The notes beneath the pieces are model-generated. The model made no database searches. It was not told where the DNA came from and was given only the letters and a program-made list of their open reading frames with translations. From Flavobacterium aquatile LMG 4008 = ATCC 11947 (GTDB taxonomy: Bacteria > Bacteroidota > Bacteroidia > Flavobacteriales > Flavobacteriaceae), in contig NZ_JRHH01000001.1 in NCBI RefSeq assembly GCF_000757385.1, positions 372,001-436,000 of the forward strand: a stretch of 64,000 nucleotides of DNA. Reading direction: 5' to 3'. Both the position numbers and the translations under genes were made by a program. Shown here one piece after another: positions 17,031-25,236 of the stretch. Every line of letters begins with the position of its first letter. Position 1 is the first letter of the stretch.

Positions 17031-17924
17031 ATGGAAAATCAAAATTCAATAAAATCATTTTTTAATTTCACTAAAGACCAACGAAAAGGAATACTTTTTT
17101 TATTTTTAATCATCATCGCTTTGCAATTAGGCTACTTTTATATCGATTTTAATAAAGATCAAAAAGTATCTAAAAAAGAACAAACTTGGCTGTCACTCCA
17201 AAATACAGTTGATTCCTTAAAATTGGAGAAACCTGAAACTGGTTATAAAATCTATCCGTTCAATCCCAATTTCATAACAGATTTTAAAGGATACAAACTC
17301 GGAATGACTGTCGAACAAATTGACCGGCTTTTAGCTTTTAGAAAGGAAGGTAAATTTGCCAATTCGCCACAAGAATTTCAAAAAGTTACTGGGATTTCAG
17401 ACTCACTTCTAGCAACAATGGAACCCTATTTTAAATTTCCAGATTGGGTTAATAAAAAGAATCAAAATTCGTATCAGAATAATTATCCAAAATCCAATTG
17501 GAAAGAGTTTCCAAAGAAGGAAGCTATGAAAGTGAAAGATATAAATCTGGCAACCAAAGAAGATTTGATGAAAGTCTTCGGAATAGGTGACGCAATTTCT
17601 GATAGAATTTTAATACAAAGAGAAGTCTTCGGAGCATTTCTTTCGATGGATCAAATTTCAGAAATTTGGGGATTATCACCAGAAGTGGTAATCAGTTTAA
17701 ACCGATATTTCAAAATAGAATTCACTCCAAAAGTCTCTAAAATCAACATCAACACTGCATCAATTAAGGAGTTAGGGCAATTTCCTTATTTTAGATATCC
17801 AATTTCCAAAAACATAGTAACCTATAGAAGTATGAATGGAGACATAAAAATTGAGGATTTAACAAAAATTAAAGCTTTTCCTGTTGATAAAATAAAAATA
17901 ATTGCCTTATATTTGGAATTCTAA
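17031..17924 (+). CDS. Helix-hairpin-helix (ComEA-like) membrane-anchored protein
   Basis: A 297-residue protein with one N-terminal membrane span (about residues 19-36, GILFLFLIIIALQLGYFYI) and several helix-hairpin-helix units afterwards: LGMTVEQIDRLLAFRKEG, INLATKEDLMKVFGIGDAIS (around 170-190), INTASIKELGQFPYFRYPIS. These resemble the DNA-binding HhH of ComEA, used in DNA uptake, though in Bacteroidota this tandem form is of unproven function. It follows the PspC gene by 52 bases and may be in the same operon. Confidence 0.85.
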   Translation: MENQNSIKSFFNFTKDQRKGILFLFLIIIALQLGYFYIDFNKDQKVSKKEQTWLSLQNTVDSLKLEKPETGYKIYPFNPNFITDFKGYKLGMTVEQIDRLLAFRKEGKFANSPQEFQKVTGISDSLLATMEPYFKFPDWVNKKNQNSYQNNYPKSNWKEFPKKEAMKVKDINLATKEDLMKVFGIGDAISDRILIQREVFGAFLSMDQISEIWGLSPEVVISLNRYFKIEFTPKVSKININTASIKELGQFPYFRYPISKNIVTYRSMNGDIKIEDLTKIKAFPVDKIKIIALYLEF

Positions 17925-17961
17925 AATAAATCAATAAATTTTTAAAAATTGCTACATTAAA

Positions 17962-19131
17962 ATGAATTCATTATACTTTACAGAAGAGCACGAACTATTT
18001 AGGAAAAGCTTGCAAGATTTTTTACAAAAAGAAGTTGTTCCTCACATTGAAAAATGGGAAAAAACAGGAACAATTGAACGCTTTATTTGGAAAAAAGTAG
18101 GCGAAATGGGTTTCTTCGGAATCAATTATCCCGAAGCTTACGGAGGTTTGAATTTAGATTTATTTTATACCGTAGTTTTTCTTGAAGAATTGCAAAAAAT
18201 TAAATCTTCTGGTTTTGCAGCAGCAATGTGGGCGCATGCTTACCTTGCAATGACGCACTTAAATGCAGAAGGCGATGAACGAATTAAACAAGATTATCTT
18301 GCTCCAAGTATTGCTGGAGATAAAATTGGTGGACTTTGTATCACAGAACCTTTCGGTGGAAGTGATGTTGCCGGAATGAAAACAACTGCCGTTAAAAAAG
18401 GCGACAAATACATCATCAATGGCTCAAAAACTTTTATCACTAATGGAGTTTATGCCGATTATTATGTAGTTGCTGCCAAAACAAATTCAGAAGCTGGAAA
18501 TAAAGGAATAAGTATGTTTTTGATGGATACCAATTTAAAAGGAATCTCAGCAACAAAACTAGATAAATTAGGATGGAGAGCTTCAGACACTGCCGAAATC
18601 GCATTCGATAATGTAGAAATTCCTGCAGAAAATCTAATGGGCGAAGAAGGAAAAGGTTTTCCGTACATTATGCAACATTTCGCTCTAGAAAGACTAATCA
18701 TGGCAATAAACGCTCATGCAAGAGCCGAATATGCAATAGAATACACTATTCAGTACATGTCACAACGCGAAGCTTTTGGTAGAACAATCGATAAATTCCA
18801 AGCGTTACGCCACACCATGGTCGATCACGCAACAGAAGTAGAACACTGCAAAGTATTCAACTACGCAGCAGTTGCTAGATTAAATCAAGGAGAATATGTA
18901 GTGAAAGAAGCCACGATGGCAAAATTAAAATCTACAAAAGTATCCGACGATACAATATACAGTTGTCTTCAAATGTTAGGCGGTTACGGTTACATGGAAG
19001 AATATCCACTAGCACGATTATCAAGAGACAGCCGTTTAGGACCAATTGGTGGCGGAACTTCAGAAATTCTGAAAGAAATTCTATCCAAAATGATAATTGA
19101 TAATCAAAACTATCAACCAGCAGTTAAATAA
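17962..19131 (+). CDS. Acyl-CoA dehydrogenase
   Basis: FAD enzyme that introduces the alpha-beta double bond into acyl-CoA in fatty-acid or branched-chain catabolism. The 389-residue protein has LCITEPFGGSDVAG (125-138), the FAD-binding W-R-S/T signature (LGWRASDTAEI), GREAFG-like QREAFGRTIDKFQALRH, and the C-terminal GGGTSEI. The usual YEGT glutamate of short/medium-chain enzymes is replaced by IGGGT; the catalytic base is more likely Glu243 in ALERLIMAI, the position used by long-chain and isovaleryl-CoA types. This points to a long-chain or branched substrate, by analogy only. Confidence 0.92.
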   Translation: MNSLYFTEEHELFRKSLQDFLQKEVVPHIEKWEKTGTIERFIWKKVGEMGFFGINYPEAYGGLNLDLFYTVVFLEELQKIKSSGFAAAMWAHAYLAMTHLNAEGDERIKQDYLAPSIAGDKIGGLCITEPFGGSDVAGMKTTAVKKGDKYIINGSKTFITNGVYADYYVVAAKTNSEAGNKGISMFLMDTNLKGISATKLDKLGWRASDTAEIAFDNVEIPAENLMGEEGKGFPYIMQHFALERLIMAINAHARAEYAIEYTIQYMSQREAFGRTIDKFQALRHTMVDHATEVEHCKVFNYAAVARLNQGEYVVKEATMAKLKSTKVSDDTIYSCLQMLGGYGYMEEYPLARLSRDSRLGPIGGGTSEILKEILSKMIIDNQNYQPAVK

Positions 19132-19201
19132 TTTTTTAAGATTCATGAGAAGCTATTCCAGCTATTTACTGCTATCTTTTTTATAAAATTATGTTTTTCT
19201 A

Positions 19202-19243
19202 ATATAAAAAAAGGAGCTTCCGTTGGTCGCTCTTTTTTTATAT
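19202..19243. terminator. Intrinsic terminator after the acyl-CoA dehydrogenase gene
   Basis: Nearly perfect long inverted repeat: ATATAAAAAAAGGAGC (19202-19217) and GCTCTTTTTTTATAT (19229-19243), one unpaired base, with A and T tracts on the two sides so it could act both ways. Confidence 0.8.
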
Positions 19244-19308
19244 GAAAAACTATAATTTCATTAAAAAAGGATATCCGTTTCTATCTGGGCTAAAATATTT
19301 GTAAAATT

Positions 19309-19341
19309 TTGTTTTAAAATTAAAAAATAGTATTACTTTTG
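19309..19341 (+). promoter_or_regulatory. Promoter of rpsU
   Basis: TTG (19309-19311), 22-base spacer, TACTTTTG (19334-19341) followed by CA. Full Bacteroidota consensus; expected start near 19345, giving a leader of about 26 bases that carries the Shine-Dalgarno. Confidence 0.75.
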
Positions 19342-19351
19342 CAGGCTAAAT

Positions 19352-19362
19352 GAGAGGAGGTG
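19352..19362 (+). promoter_or_regulatory. Unusually strong Shine-Dalgarno of rpsU
   Basis: GAGAGGAGGTG, ending 8 bases before the rpsU ATG, is complementary to the 3' end of 16S rRNA (CACCUCC). No other gene in the window has anything similar. In Flavobacterium the anti-SD is normally masked by bS21, bS18 and bS6, and a strong SD on rpsU is reported to allow autoregulation: ribosomes lacking bS21 have a free anti-SD and translate rpsU. Confidence 0.85.
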
Positions 19363-19370
19363 TCTAGATT

Positions 19371-19565
19371 ATGTTAATTATACCAATTAAAGACGGAGAA
19401 AATATCGATAGAGCATTAAAGCGCTATAAAAGAAAGTTTGATAAAACAGGAACTGTTCGTCAGTTACGTGCGCGTCAAGCATTCATTAAACCTTCAGTTG
19501 TTAAAAGAGCTCAAATTCAAAAAGCAGCGTATATTCAAAACTTAAGAGACTCATTAGAAAGTTAA
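19371..19565 (+). CDS. rpsU: Small ribosomal subunit protein bS21
   Basis: The 64-residue protein MLIIPIKDGENIDRALKRYKRK, then FDKTGTVRQLRARQAFIKPSVVKR, is the flavobacterial form of bS21, a 30S platform protein near the anti-Shine-Dalgarno. It is a single-gene unit with its own promoter and a terminator at 19588. Its strong SD (19352-19362) suggests feedback control by free anti-SD. Basic, as expected. Confidence 0.95.
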   Translation: MLIIPIKDGENIDRALKRYKRKFDKTGTVRQLRARQAFIKPSVVKRAQIQKAAYIQNLRDSLES

Positions 19566-19587
19566 TTAAATTTTAGAATAAAAATAT

Positions 19588-19636
19588 AACCGCTAGTCAA
19601 TAAAGTTTTATAACTTTGTTACTAGCGGTTTTTTTT
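19588..19636 (+). terminator. rpsU terminator with a large loop containing the xerC promoter
   Basis: Perfect 10-bp stem AACCGCTAGT (19588-19597) and ACTAGCGGTT (19621-19630), T tract to 19636. The 23-base loop contains TAACTTTG, a -7 promoter element (19611-19618). Confidence 0.85.
19611..19618 (+). promoter_or_regulatory. -7 promoter element of xerC, inside the rpsU terminator loop
   Basis: TAACTTTG matches TAnnTTTG. The expected start, near 19622, falls in the 3' arm of the terminator, so the new transcript lacks the 5' arm. The leader would be about 37 bases. No -33 TTG was found. Confidence 0.55.
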
Positions 19637-19658
19637 ATGTCATAATCCCAAATTATTA

Positions 19659-20552
19659 ATGAACAACCTACAAGCATTTCAAGAGTATCTTCAACTCGAA
19701 AAAAACTATTCGATGCATACAGTAAATGCTTATGTAAATGACTTGCTTTTTTTTAAAGAATTCCTAAAAACCAATTTCGAACAAGAAACATTAGAAGATG
19801 TAAATTACAGCATGATAAGAAGCTGGATTGTTTTTATGGTAGACAAAGAAATGTCTAACAGTTCTGTAAATAGAAAAATTGCATCCTTAAAATCATTTTA
19901 TAAATTTTTATTAAAGATCAAACAAATAAGCTCAAGTCCTTTATTAAAACATAAATCTTTAAAAACACCAAAAATTCTACAAATTCCTTTTTCAGAAAAA
20001 GAATTAGATAATGTATTAAATGAAATTAAATATCCAGATGGTTTTGATGGTGTTCGTGACAAACTCATTATCGATTTATTTTACACAACAGGAATAAGAC
20101 GATCAGAATTAATTGGACTAAAACTTCAAAATGTAAGTACTTCAAATGCTACAATAAAGGTTTTAGGTAAAAGAAATAAGGAAAGAATATTGCCCATTTT
20201 GCCAATAATTTCAAAACAAATAAATCTTTATTTAGTAGAGAGAGCTAGATTAGAACAAGTTAAGGATAATGAATATTTTTTTTTAATGTTAAAAGGCGTT
20301 AAATTAAACGATTCGTTTGTTTATCGTCTAATAAATTATTACTTTAGTAATGTCTCCGAGAAGGTAAAAAAGAGTCCGCATATTTTGCGTCACACATTTG
20401 CAACTCACATGCTTAACAACGGAGCAGATTTGAATTCAGTAAAAGAATTATTAGGACATTCAAGTTTGGCATCAACACAAATCTATACACATAGTAGTTT
20501 GTCTGAATTGAAGAAGGTGTATGGAGAGGCACATCCAAGAAACCAAAAATAA
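19659..20552 (+). CDS. xerC: Tyrosine recombinase XerC
   Basis: Site-specific recombinase that, with XerD, resolves chromosome dimers at dif. The 297-residue protein has an N-terminal SAM-like core-binding domain (about 1-90) and the catalytic domain with Arg147 (TGIRRSEL), Lys171, His241 and Arg244 (HILRHTFATHML), His267 (LGHSSLAS) and nucleophile Tyr276 (TQIYTH). Length is normal for Xer rather than for a mobile-element integrase, and no att sites or cargo are near. Whether it is XerC or XerD cannot be settled by eye. Likely co-transcribed with hpf, 30 bases downstream. Confidence 0.9.
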   Translation: MNNLQAFQEYLQLEKNYSMHTVNAYVNDLLFFKEFLKTNFEQETLEDVNYSMIRSWIVFMVDKEMSNSSVNRKIASLKSFYKFLLKIKQISSSPLLKHKSLKTPKILQIPFSEKELDNVLNEIKYPDGFDGVRDKLIIDLFYTTGIRRSELIGLKLQNVSTSNATIKVLGKRNKERILPILPIISKQINLYLVERARLEQVKDNEYFFLMLKGVKLNDSFVYRLINYYFSNVSEKVKKSPHILRHTFATHMLNNGADLNSVKELLGHSSLASTQIYTHSSLSELKKVYGEAHPRNQK

Positions 20553-20582
20553 TTCTCAAGTATAACCATTAATTAAATAATT

Positions 20583-20885
20583 ATGAAGGTAAATGTAAAT
20601 GCAGTGAACTTTACAGTTGACAGAAAACTGGTTGATTTCGTTCAGTTAAGAATGGATAAATTAGAGAAATATTATGATAAAATTGTTTCTGCCGACATTT
20701 TTTTGAAGGTTGAGAATACAAGTGATAAGGAAAATAAAATCGTAGAGATTAAAATTCATGTTCCGGGTGATGATTTTTTAGTAAAAAAACAATGTAAAAC
20801 CTTTGAAGAAGCAGTTGAGTTATCAGCAGAATCATTAGAAAGATTGCTTGTAAAAAGAAAAGAAAAAATAAGAACACATATTTAA
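20583..20885 (+). CDS. hpf: Ribosome hibernation promoting factor (HPF/RaiA family, short form)
   Basis: A 100-residue protein (MKVNVNAVNFTVDRKLVDFV) of the short HPF/YfiA type, which binds the 30S decoding region and inactivates ribosomes in stationary phase. It lacks the C-terminal dimerisation domain of long HPF. It follows xerC by 30 bases and ends 53 bases before a terminator-like hairpin at 20939. Confidence 0.9.
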   Translation: MKVNVNAVNFTVDRKLVDFVQLRMDKLEKYYDKIVSADIFLKVENTSDKENKIVEIKIHVPGDDFLVKKQCKTFEEAVELSAESLERLLVKRKEKIRTHI

Positions 20886-20908
20886 GAAAATTTTTTACAA
20901 AAAATATT

Positions 20909-20937
20909 TTGATTAAAAAATAAAATGCCTACATTTG
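20909..20937 (+). promoter_or_regulatory. Promoter of the tRNA-tuf operon
   Basis: TTG (20909-20911), 18-base spacer, TACATTTG (20930-20937) followed by CA: full Bacteroidota consensus. Expected start near 20941, at the edge of the hairpin 20939-20966. Confidence 0.75.
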
Positions 20938-20938
20938 C

Positions 20939-20966
20939 AGTCCGTTAGAAATAGCGGACTTTTTTT
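20939..20966 (+). terminator. Terminator-like hairpin overlapping the tRNA promoter start site
   Basis: Stem AGTCCG (20939-20944) and CGGACT (20955-20960), loop of 10, then T tract to 20966. It can terminate hpf transcription, while transcripts starting at about 20941 would lose the outer part of the 5' arm. Confidence 0.65.
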
Positions 20967-20975
20967 ATTGATATC

Positions 20976-21049
20976 GCCAGCGTAGCTCAGTTGGCTAGAG
21001 CAGCTGATTTGTAATCAGCAGGTCGTGGGTTCGAGTCCCTCCGCCGGCT
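20976..21049 (+). tRNA. tRNA-Thr (anticodon TGT)
   Basis: Starts GCCAGCG, D arm TAGCTCAGTTGGCTAGAGCA, anticodon arm GCTGA-TTTGTAA-TCAGC (anticodon TGT), T loop GTTCGAGT, 3' acceptor CGCCGGC with discriminator T. One A-C mismatch in the acceptor stem (fourth pair) and one T-T in the T stem. CCA is not encoded. Confidence 0.9.
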
Positions 21050-21108
21050 CTTTTTATTCCAAATGCGATTTGGAATTTGTTCATAATATTGTTGGAAATA
21101 AAAAAAAT

Positions 21109-21189
21109 GGGGAGATACTCAAGCGGCCAACGAGGGCAGACTGTAAATCTGCTGTGAAAACTTCGCAGGTTCGAATCCTGCTCTCCCCA
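21109..21189 (+). tRNA. tRNA-Tyr (anticodon GTA)
   Basis: Class II tRNA with long variable arm: acceptor GGGGAGA pairing with TCTCCCC, anticodon arm GCAGA-CTGTAAA-TCTGC (GTA), T loop GTTCGAATC, discriminator A. CCA is not encoded. Confidence 0.93.
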
Positions 21190-21229
21190 CAAATTCAAGA
21201 GTTTTTTTCTTTTGAATGAAAGCTCTGCT

Positions 21230-21301
21230 GCCGGTGTAGCTCAGGGGTAGAGTGCTTCCTTGGTAAGGAAGAGGTCACGGGTTCAATTCCCGTCATTGGC
21301 T
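21230..21301 (+). tRNA. tRNA-Thr (anticodon GGT)
   Basis: Acceptor GCCGGTG pairing with CATTGGC (two G-T wobbles), anticodon arm CTTCC-TTGGTAA-GGAAG giving anticodon GGT, T arm CGGGTTCAATTCCCG. At this place many related genomes carry Gly and Thr; only the Thr is here. Confidence 0.9.
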
Positions 21302-21358
21302 CAAAATTGTAAAATTTGAACACTAATAAATATATAACTAAGTTTAAAATTAATTAAA

Positions 21359-22546
21359 ATGGCAAAAGAAAATTTTAATCGTAACAAACCACACCTTAAT
21401 ATTGGTACAATTGGGCACGTGGATCACGGAAAAACTACATTAACTGCTGCAATCACTAAAGTATTATCTGATGCAGGTTACTGTCAAGCAAAATCATTTG
21501 ATCAAATTGATAATGCTCCAGAAGAAAAAGAAAGAGGTATTACTATCAATACATCACACGTTGAGTATGAAACTGCTAATCGTCACTACGCACACGTTGA
21601 CTGTCCAGGTCACGCGGATTACGTAAAGAACATGGTTACTGGTGCTGCTCAAATGGACGGTGCTATCTTAGTAGTAGCTGCAACTGACGGACCAATGCCG
21701 CAAACACGTGAGCACATCCTTTTAGGACGTCAAGTTGGTATTCCAAGAATCGTTGTATTCATGAATAAAGTGGATATGGTTGATGACGCGGAATTATTAG
21801 AATTAGTTGAAATGGAAATCAGAGATTTATTATCTTTCTACGAATATGATGGAGATAATGGTCCTGTAATTCAAGGTTCAGCTTTAGGTGGATTAAATAA
21901 CGATCCAGCTTGGGTACCAAAAATTATTGAATTAATGGCTGCTTGTGATTCTTGGATTGAAGAGCCAATTCGTGATACTGCAAAACCATTCTTAATGCCG
22001 GTTGAAGACGTATTTACAATTACAGGTCGTGGAACTGTTGCTACAGGTCGTATCGAAACTGGTGTTGCTAATACTGGAGATCCAGTTGAAATCATTGGTA
22101 TGGGAGCTGAAAAATTAACTTCTACTATTACTGGAGTTGAAATGTTCCGTAAAATCTTAGATAGAGGTGAAGCTGGAGATAATGTAGGTTTATTGTTAAG
22201 AGGTGTTGATAAAGAATCTATCAAAAGAGGAATGGTTATCATTAAGCCAGGTTCAGTAAAACCACACGCTAAATTCAAAGCTGAAGTTTATATCTTGAAA
22301 AAAGAAGAAGGTGGTCGTCACACACCATTCCACAATAACTACCGTCCACAGTTCTACGTTCGTACAACTGACGTAACAGGAGTTATTTCTTTACCAGCAG
22401 GTGTAGAGATGGTAATGCCAGGTGATAACTTAACTATTGATGTAGCTTTATTAAGCCCAATTGCAATGAACGTAGGTTTACGTTTCGCTATCCGTGAAGG
22501 TGGTAGAACAGTTGGTGCTGGTCAAGTAACTGAAATCGTAGAGTAA
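21359..22546 (+). CDS. tuf: Elongation factor Tu
   Basis: GTPase that delivers aminoacyl-tRNA to the ribosome. The 395-residue protein has the full G motifs: [10 protein letters not shown] (P-loop, 19-28), [13 protein letters not shown] (switch I), [20 protein letters not shown], and GSALGGLN. Domains II and III follow, ending in [14 protein letters not shown]. It lies 57 bases after tRNA-Thr(GGT) with no clear promoter between, so the tRNAs and tuf are probably one transcript, ended at 22566. The start has no Shine-Dalgarno. T-ending codons dominate, consistent with very high expression. Confidence 0.98.
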   Translation: MAKENFNRNKPHLNIGTIGHVDHGKTTLTAAITKVLSDAGYCQAKSFDQIDNAPEEKERGITINTSHVEYETANRHYAHVDCPGHADYVKNMVTGAAQMDGAILVVAATDGPMPQTREHILLGRQVGIPRIVVFMNKVDMVDDAELLELVEMEIRDLLSFYEYDGDNGPVIQGSALGGLNNDPAWVPKIIELMAACDSWIEEPIRDTAKPFLMPVEDVFTITGRGTVATGRIETGVANTGDPVEIIGMGAEKLTSTITGVEMFRKILDRGEAGDNVGLLLRGVDKESIKRGMVIIKPGSVKPHAKFKAEVYILKKEEGGRHTPFHNNYRPQFYVRTTDVTGVISLPAGVEMVMPGDNLTIDVALLSPIAMNVGLRFAIREGGRTVGAGQVTEIVE

Positions 22547-22565
22547 TTTCTAAATAAATAAAATT

Positions 22566-22597
22566 CCAGTGTCGTTTTTTTAACGACACTGGTTTTT
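22566..22597 (+). terminator. Intrinsic terminator of tuf
   Basis: Perfect 11-bp stem CCAGTGTCGTT (22566-22576) and AACGACACTGG (22582-22592), T5 loop, then T5. Confidence 0.92.
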
Positions 22598-22602
22598 AAT
22601 AA

Positions 22603-22673
22603 ACGGGCGTAGTTCAAGGGTAGAATAGCGGTCTCCAAAACCGTTGATGGGGGTTCGAATCCCTCCGCCCGTG
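22603..22673 (+). tRNA. tRNA-Trp (anticodon CCA)
   Basis: Acceptor ACGGGCG pairing with CGCCCGT, anticodon arm GCGGT-CTCCAAA-ACCGT (CCA), T arm GGGGGTTCGAATCCCTC, discriminator G. It sits between the tuf terminator and secE, the usual place in Bacteroidota. Its own promoter is not evident. Confidence 0.93.
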
Positions 22674-22693
22674 CAAAAAAAAAATATACTATT

Positions 22694-22888
22694 ATGTCAA
22701 AAGTATTTAATTATTTTTCTGAAGCATTTGAAGAATTAAAATCAAATGTAACTTGGCCAGAGTGGGCTGAAGTGCAAAAATATACAATTATTGTAGCTGT
22801 TTTTTCAGTAGTTTTTGCTCTCGCTACATGGGGAGTTGATGTGTTTTTTGCTAAAGCAATAGCTGGATTTTTTAACTTGATCAAATAG
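22694..22888 (+). CDS. secE: Preprotein translocase subunit SecE
   Basis: The 64-residue minimal SecE: amphipathic helix FSEAFEELKSNVTWPEWAEVQ followed by a single membrane span (about 30-58). It stabilises SecY in the translocon. First protein gene of the secE-nusG-rplKAJL run, 20 bases after tRNA-Trp. Confidence 0.93.
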   Translation: MSKVFNYFSEAFEELKSNVTWPEWAEVQKYTIIVAVFSVVFALATWGVDVFFAKAIAGFFNLIK

Positions 22889-22901
22889 AAATAATTTTGC
22901 T

Positions 22902-23453
22902 ATGGCAGATATTAGTGTGAAAAAATGGTATGTTGTAAGAGCTGTTAGCGGTCAGGAAAATAAAGTGAAAGCTTATATTGAAACTGAAATTAGCAGACTT
23001 GGAATGAGTGATTACATATCTCAAGTATTAGTTCCTACTGAAAAAGTAGTTCAGGTGCGTGATGGAAAAAAGATTTCTAAGGATAAAGTTTATTTTCCTG
23101 GATATGTAATGATTGAAGCTAATCTTGCTGGCGAAATTCCACACATTATTAAATCGATTACAGGTGTTATTGGTTTCTTAGGAGAAGTAAAAGGTGGAGA
23201 TCCTGTGCCTTTACGTTTATCTGAAGTAAACAGGATGTTAGGGAAAGTTGATGAATTAGCTGTTAATGTTGATACACAATCTATTCCTTTCAAGATTAAT
23301 GAAACAATTAAGGTTATTGATGGACCTTTCAATGGATTCAACGGAACTATTGAAAAAATCAATGAAGAAAAGCGTAAACTAGAAGTAATGGTGAAAATTT
23401 TCGGAAGAAAGACTCCATTAGAGTTAAGTTTTATGCAAGTTGAAAAAGTATAA
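22902..23453 (+). CDS. nusG: Transcription termination/antitermination factor NusG
   Basis: A 183-residue protein with the NGN domain (KKWYVVRAVSGQENKVKAYIE at 6-26; YFPGYVMIEA) that binds the RNA polymerase clamp, and a C-terminal KOW domain (IKVIDGPFNGFNGTIEKIN, about 130-150). Connects transcription to ribosomes and Rho. Lies 13 bases after secE; length is normal. Confidence 0.95.
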   Translation: MADISVKKWYVVRAVSGQENKVKAYIETEISRLGMSDYISQVLVPTEKVVQVRDGKKISKDKVYFPGYVMIEANLAGEIPHIIKSITGVIGFLGEVKGGDPVPLRLSEVNRMLGKVDELAVNVDTQSIPFKINETIKVIDGPFNGFNGTIEKINEEKRKLEVMVKIFGRKTPLELSFMQVEKV

Positions 23454-23520
23454 TTTTTGTTACATACATAATAAATCCACATTTATCGCTTCCAATGATA
23501 ATGTGTTAAATTTTTAAACA

Positions 23521-23961
23521 ATGGCTAAAGAGATTAGTAAAGTAGTTAAACTACAAGTTAAGGGAGGTGCTGCGAACCCATCGCCACCGGTTGGACCTGC
23601 TCTGGGAGCTGCTGGTGTTAATATCATGGAATTCTGTAAGCAATTTAATGCTAGAACCCAAGATCAACCTGGCAAAGTTTTACCGGTACAAATTACCGTG
23701 TATAAAGACAAATCGTTTGATTTTGTTGTAAAAACTCCACCTGCTGCAATTCAATTATTGGATGCTGCTAAATTAAAATCTGGTTCTGGCGAGCCTAATA
23801 GAAAAAAAGTTGCTAGTGTGACTTGGGATCAAATTAAAGCAATCGCTGATGACAAGATGGTCGATTTAAATGCTTTCACAACTGAAAAAGCTATGAGCAT
23901 GATTGCTGGAACAGCTAGATCTATGGGTATAACTGTAACTGGAGATTCTCCTCTAAAATAA
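23521..23961 (+). CDS. rplK: Large ribosomal subunit protein uL11
   Basis: The 146-residue L11 with the N-terminal motif [19 protein letters not shown] and C-terminal rRNA-binding domain. Part of the GTPase-associated centre. It follows nusG after 67 bases and precedes rplA by 8. Confidence 0.97.
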   Translation: MAKEISKVVKLQVKGGAANPSPPVGPALGAAGVNIMEFCKQFNARTQDQPGKVLPVQITVYKDKSFDFVVKTPPAAIQLLDAAKLKSGSGEPNRKKVASVTWDQIKAIADDKMVDLNAFTTEKAMSMIAGTARSMGITVTGDSPLK

Positions 23962-23969
23962 GGTAAGAA

Positions 23970-24659
23970 ATGGCAAAATTGACAAAAAAACAAAAAGAGG
24001 CTGCTTCAAAAATTGAAAAAAACAAACTATATTCTTTAAAAGACGCTTCGTCTTTATTGAAAGTTGTTGCTTCAGCAAAATTTGACGAGTCTGTAGATAT
24101 TGCTGTTCGTTTAGGAGTAGATCCAAGAAAAGCAAATCAAATGGTAAGAGGTGTTGTAACGCTTCCTCATGGTACTGGTAAAGACACTAAAGTATTAGCT
24201 TTAGTAACTCCAGATAAAGAAGCAGAAGCGAAAGCTGCTGGTGCTGACTATGTTGGTTTAGACGATTACCTTCAAAAAATAAAAGATGGTTGGACAGATG
24301 TTGACGTAATTGTTACAATGCCAGCTATTATGGGTAAATTAGGCCCATTAGGTCGTGTATTAGGACCTAGAGGTTTAATGCCAAACCCTAAAACAGGAAC
24401 AGTAACCATGGAAATTGGTAAAGCTGTAGCTGAAATTAAAGCTGGTAAAATCGACTTTAAAGTAGATAAAACAGGTATCGTACATGCAGGTATTGGAAGA
24501 ATTTCTTTCGAAGCTGATAAACTTGTAGATAACGCTCACGAAATTATTCAAACATTAATCAAAATGAAACCAACAGCAGCTAAAGGTACTTACATCAAGT
24601 CTATTCACTTGTCTAGTACTATGAGTCCTGCTATCGCTTTAGATCCTAAAGCTGTATAA
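23970..24659 (+). CDS. rplA: Large ribosomal subunit protein uL1
   Basis: A 229-residue L1, the mobile L1 stalk protein that guides tRNA exit. Characteristic segments: [42 protein letters not shown] and [15 protein letters not shown]. In other bacteria L1 represses its own operon. No obvious leader structure was seen here. Confidence 0.97.
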   Translation: MAKLTKKQKEAASKIEKNKLYSLKDASSLLKVVASAKFDESVDIAVRLGVDPRKANQMVRGVVTLPHGTGKDTKVLALVTPDKEAEAKAAGADYVGLDDYLQKIKDGWTDVDVIVTMPAIMGKLGPLGRVLGPRGLMPNPKTGTVTMEIGKAVAEIKAGKIDFKVDKTGIVHAGIGRISFEADKLVDNAHEIIQTLIKMKPTAAKGTYIKSIHLSSTMSPAIALDPKAV

Positions 24660-24681
24660 TTGGTAGTTAACAAATTTTATT

Positions 24682-25182
24682 ATGACTAGAGAAGAAAAAT
24701 CAATCGCGATAGAAGATTTAACTGCAAAGTTGGCTGAAAGTAATATCATTTATATTGCTGATACATCAGGATTGAATGCAGAAACTACTTCAAATTTAAG
24801 AAGAGCTTGTTTTAAAGCGGGAATCAAATTAGAAGTTGTAAAAAATACTTTGCTTGAAAAAGCAATGGAAGCATCTGCAAATGATTATGGTGATTTACCA
24901 TCAGTATTAAAAGGTAACTCTTCAATCTTTATTGCAGATATTGCAAATGCACCTGCAAAAATCATTAAAGACTTCCGTAAGAAATCAGAAAAACCGGCTT
25001 TTAAAGGAGCTTATATCAATGGTGAAATTTACATCGGAGATAATCTTTTAGACAGCTTGGCTTCATTGAAATCGAAAGAAGAAGTTATTGGAGAAATCAT
25101 TGGATTACTTCAATCTCCTGCTAAACGCATCATCTCAGCTTTATTAAATAACGCTGAACAAAAAGGTGAAGCTGCAGAATAA
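24682..25182 (+). CDS. rplJ: Large ribosomal subunit protein uL10
   Basis: A 166-residue L10: N-terminal rRNA-binding domain (VVKNTLLEKA, FKGAYINGE) and C-terminal helix that carries L12 dimers. Only 22 bases separate it from rplA, so the long L10 leader known from other phyla is absent. Confidence 0.96.
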   Translation: MTREEKSIAIEDLTAKLAESNIIYIADTSGLNAETTSNLRRACFKAGIKLEVVKNTLLEKAMEASANDYGDLPSVLKGNSSIFIADIANAPAKIIKDFRKKSEKPAFKGAYINGEIYIGDNLLDSLASLKSKEEVIGEIIGLLQSPAKRIISALLNNAEQKGEAAE

Positions 25183-25236
25183 TTAGCGCACAAGTAAACA
25201 AAAATAGAATTAAAAACATTTTAAACGATAGAAAAA

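Noticed and set aside
19659..20552. Integrase of a mobile element next to tRNA genes
   Set aside because: The recombinase has XerC length and motifs, is coupled to hpf, and no attachment repeat or cargo genes flank it.
20995..21219. ORFs on both strands over the tRNA genes
   Set aside because: They are shadows of tRNA-Thr and tRNA-Tyr, a well-known false-gene source.
24660..24681. L10 leader RNA upstream of rplJ
   Set aside because: Only 22 bases separate rplA from rplJ; no room for the leader structure.
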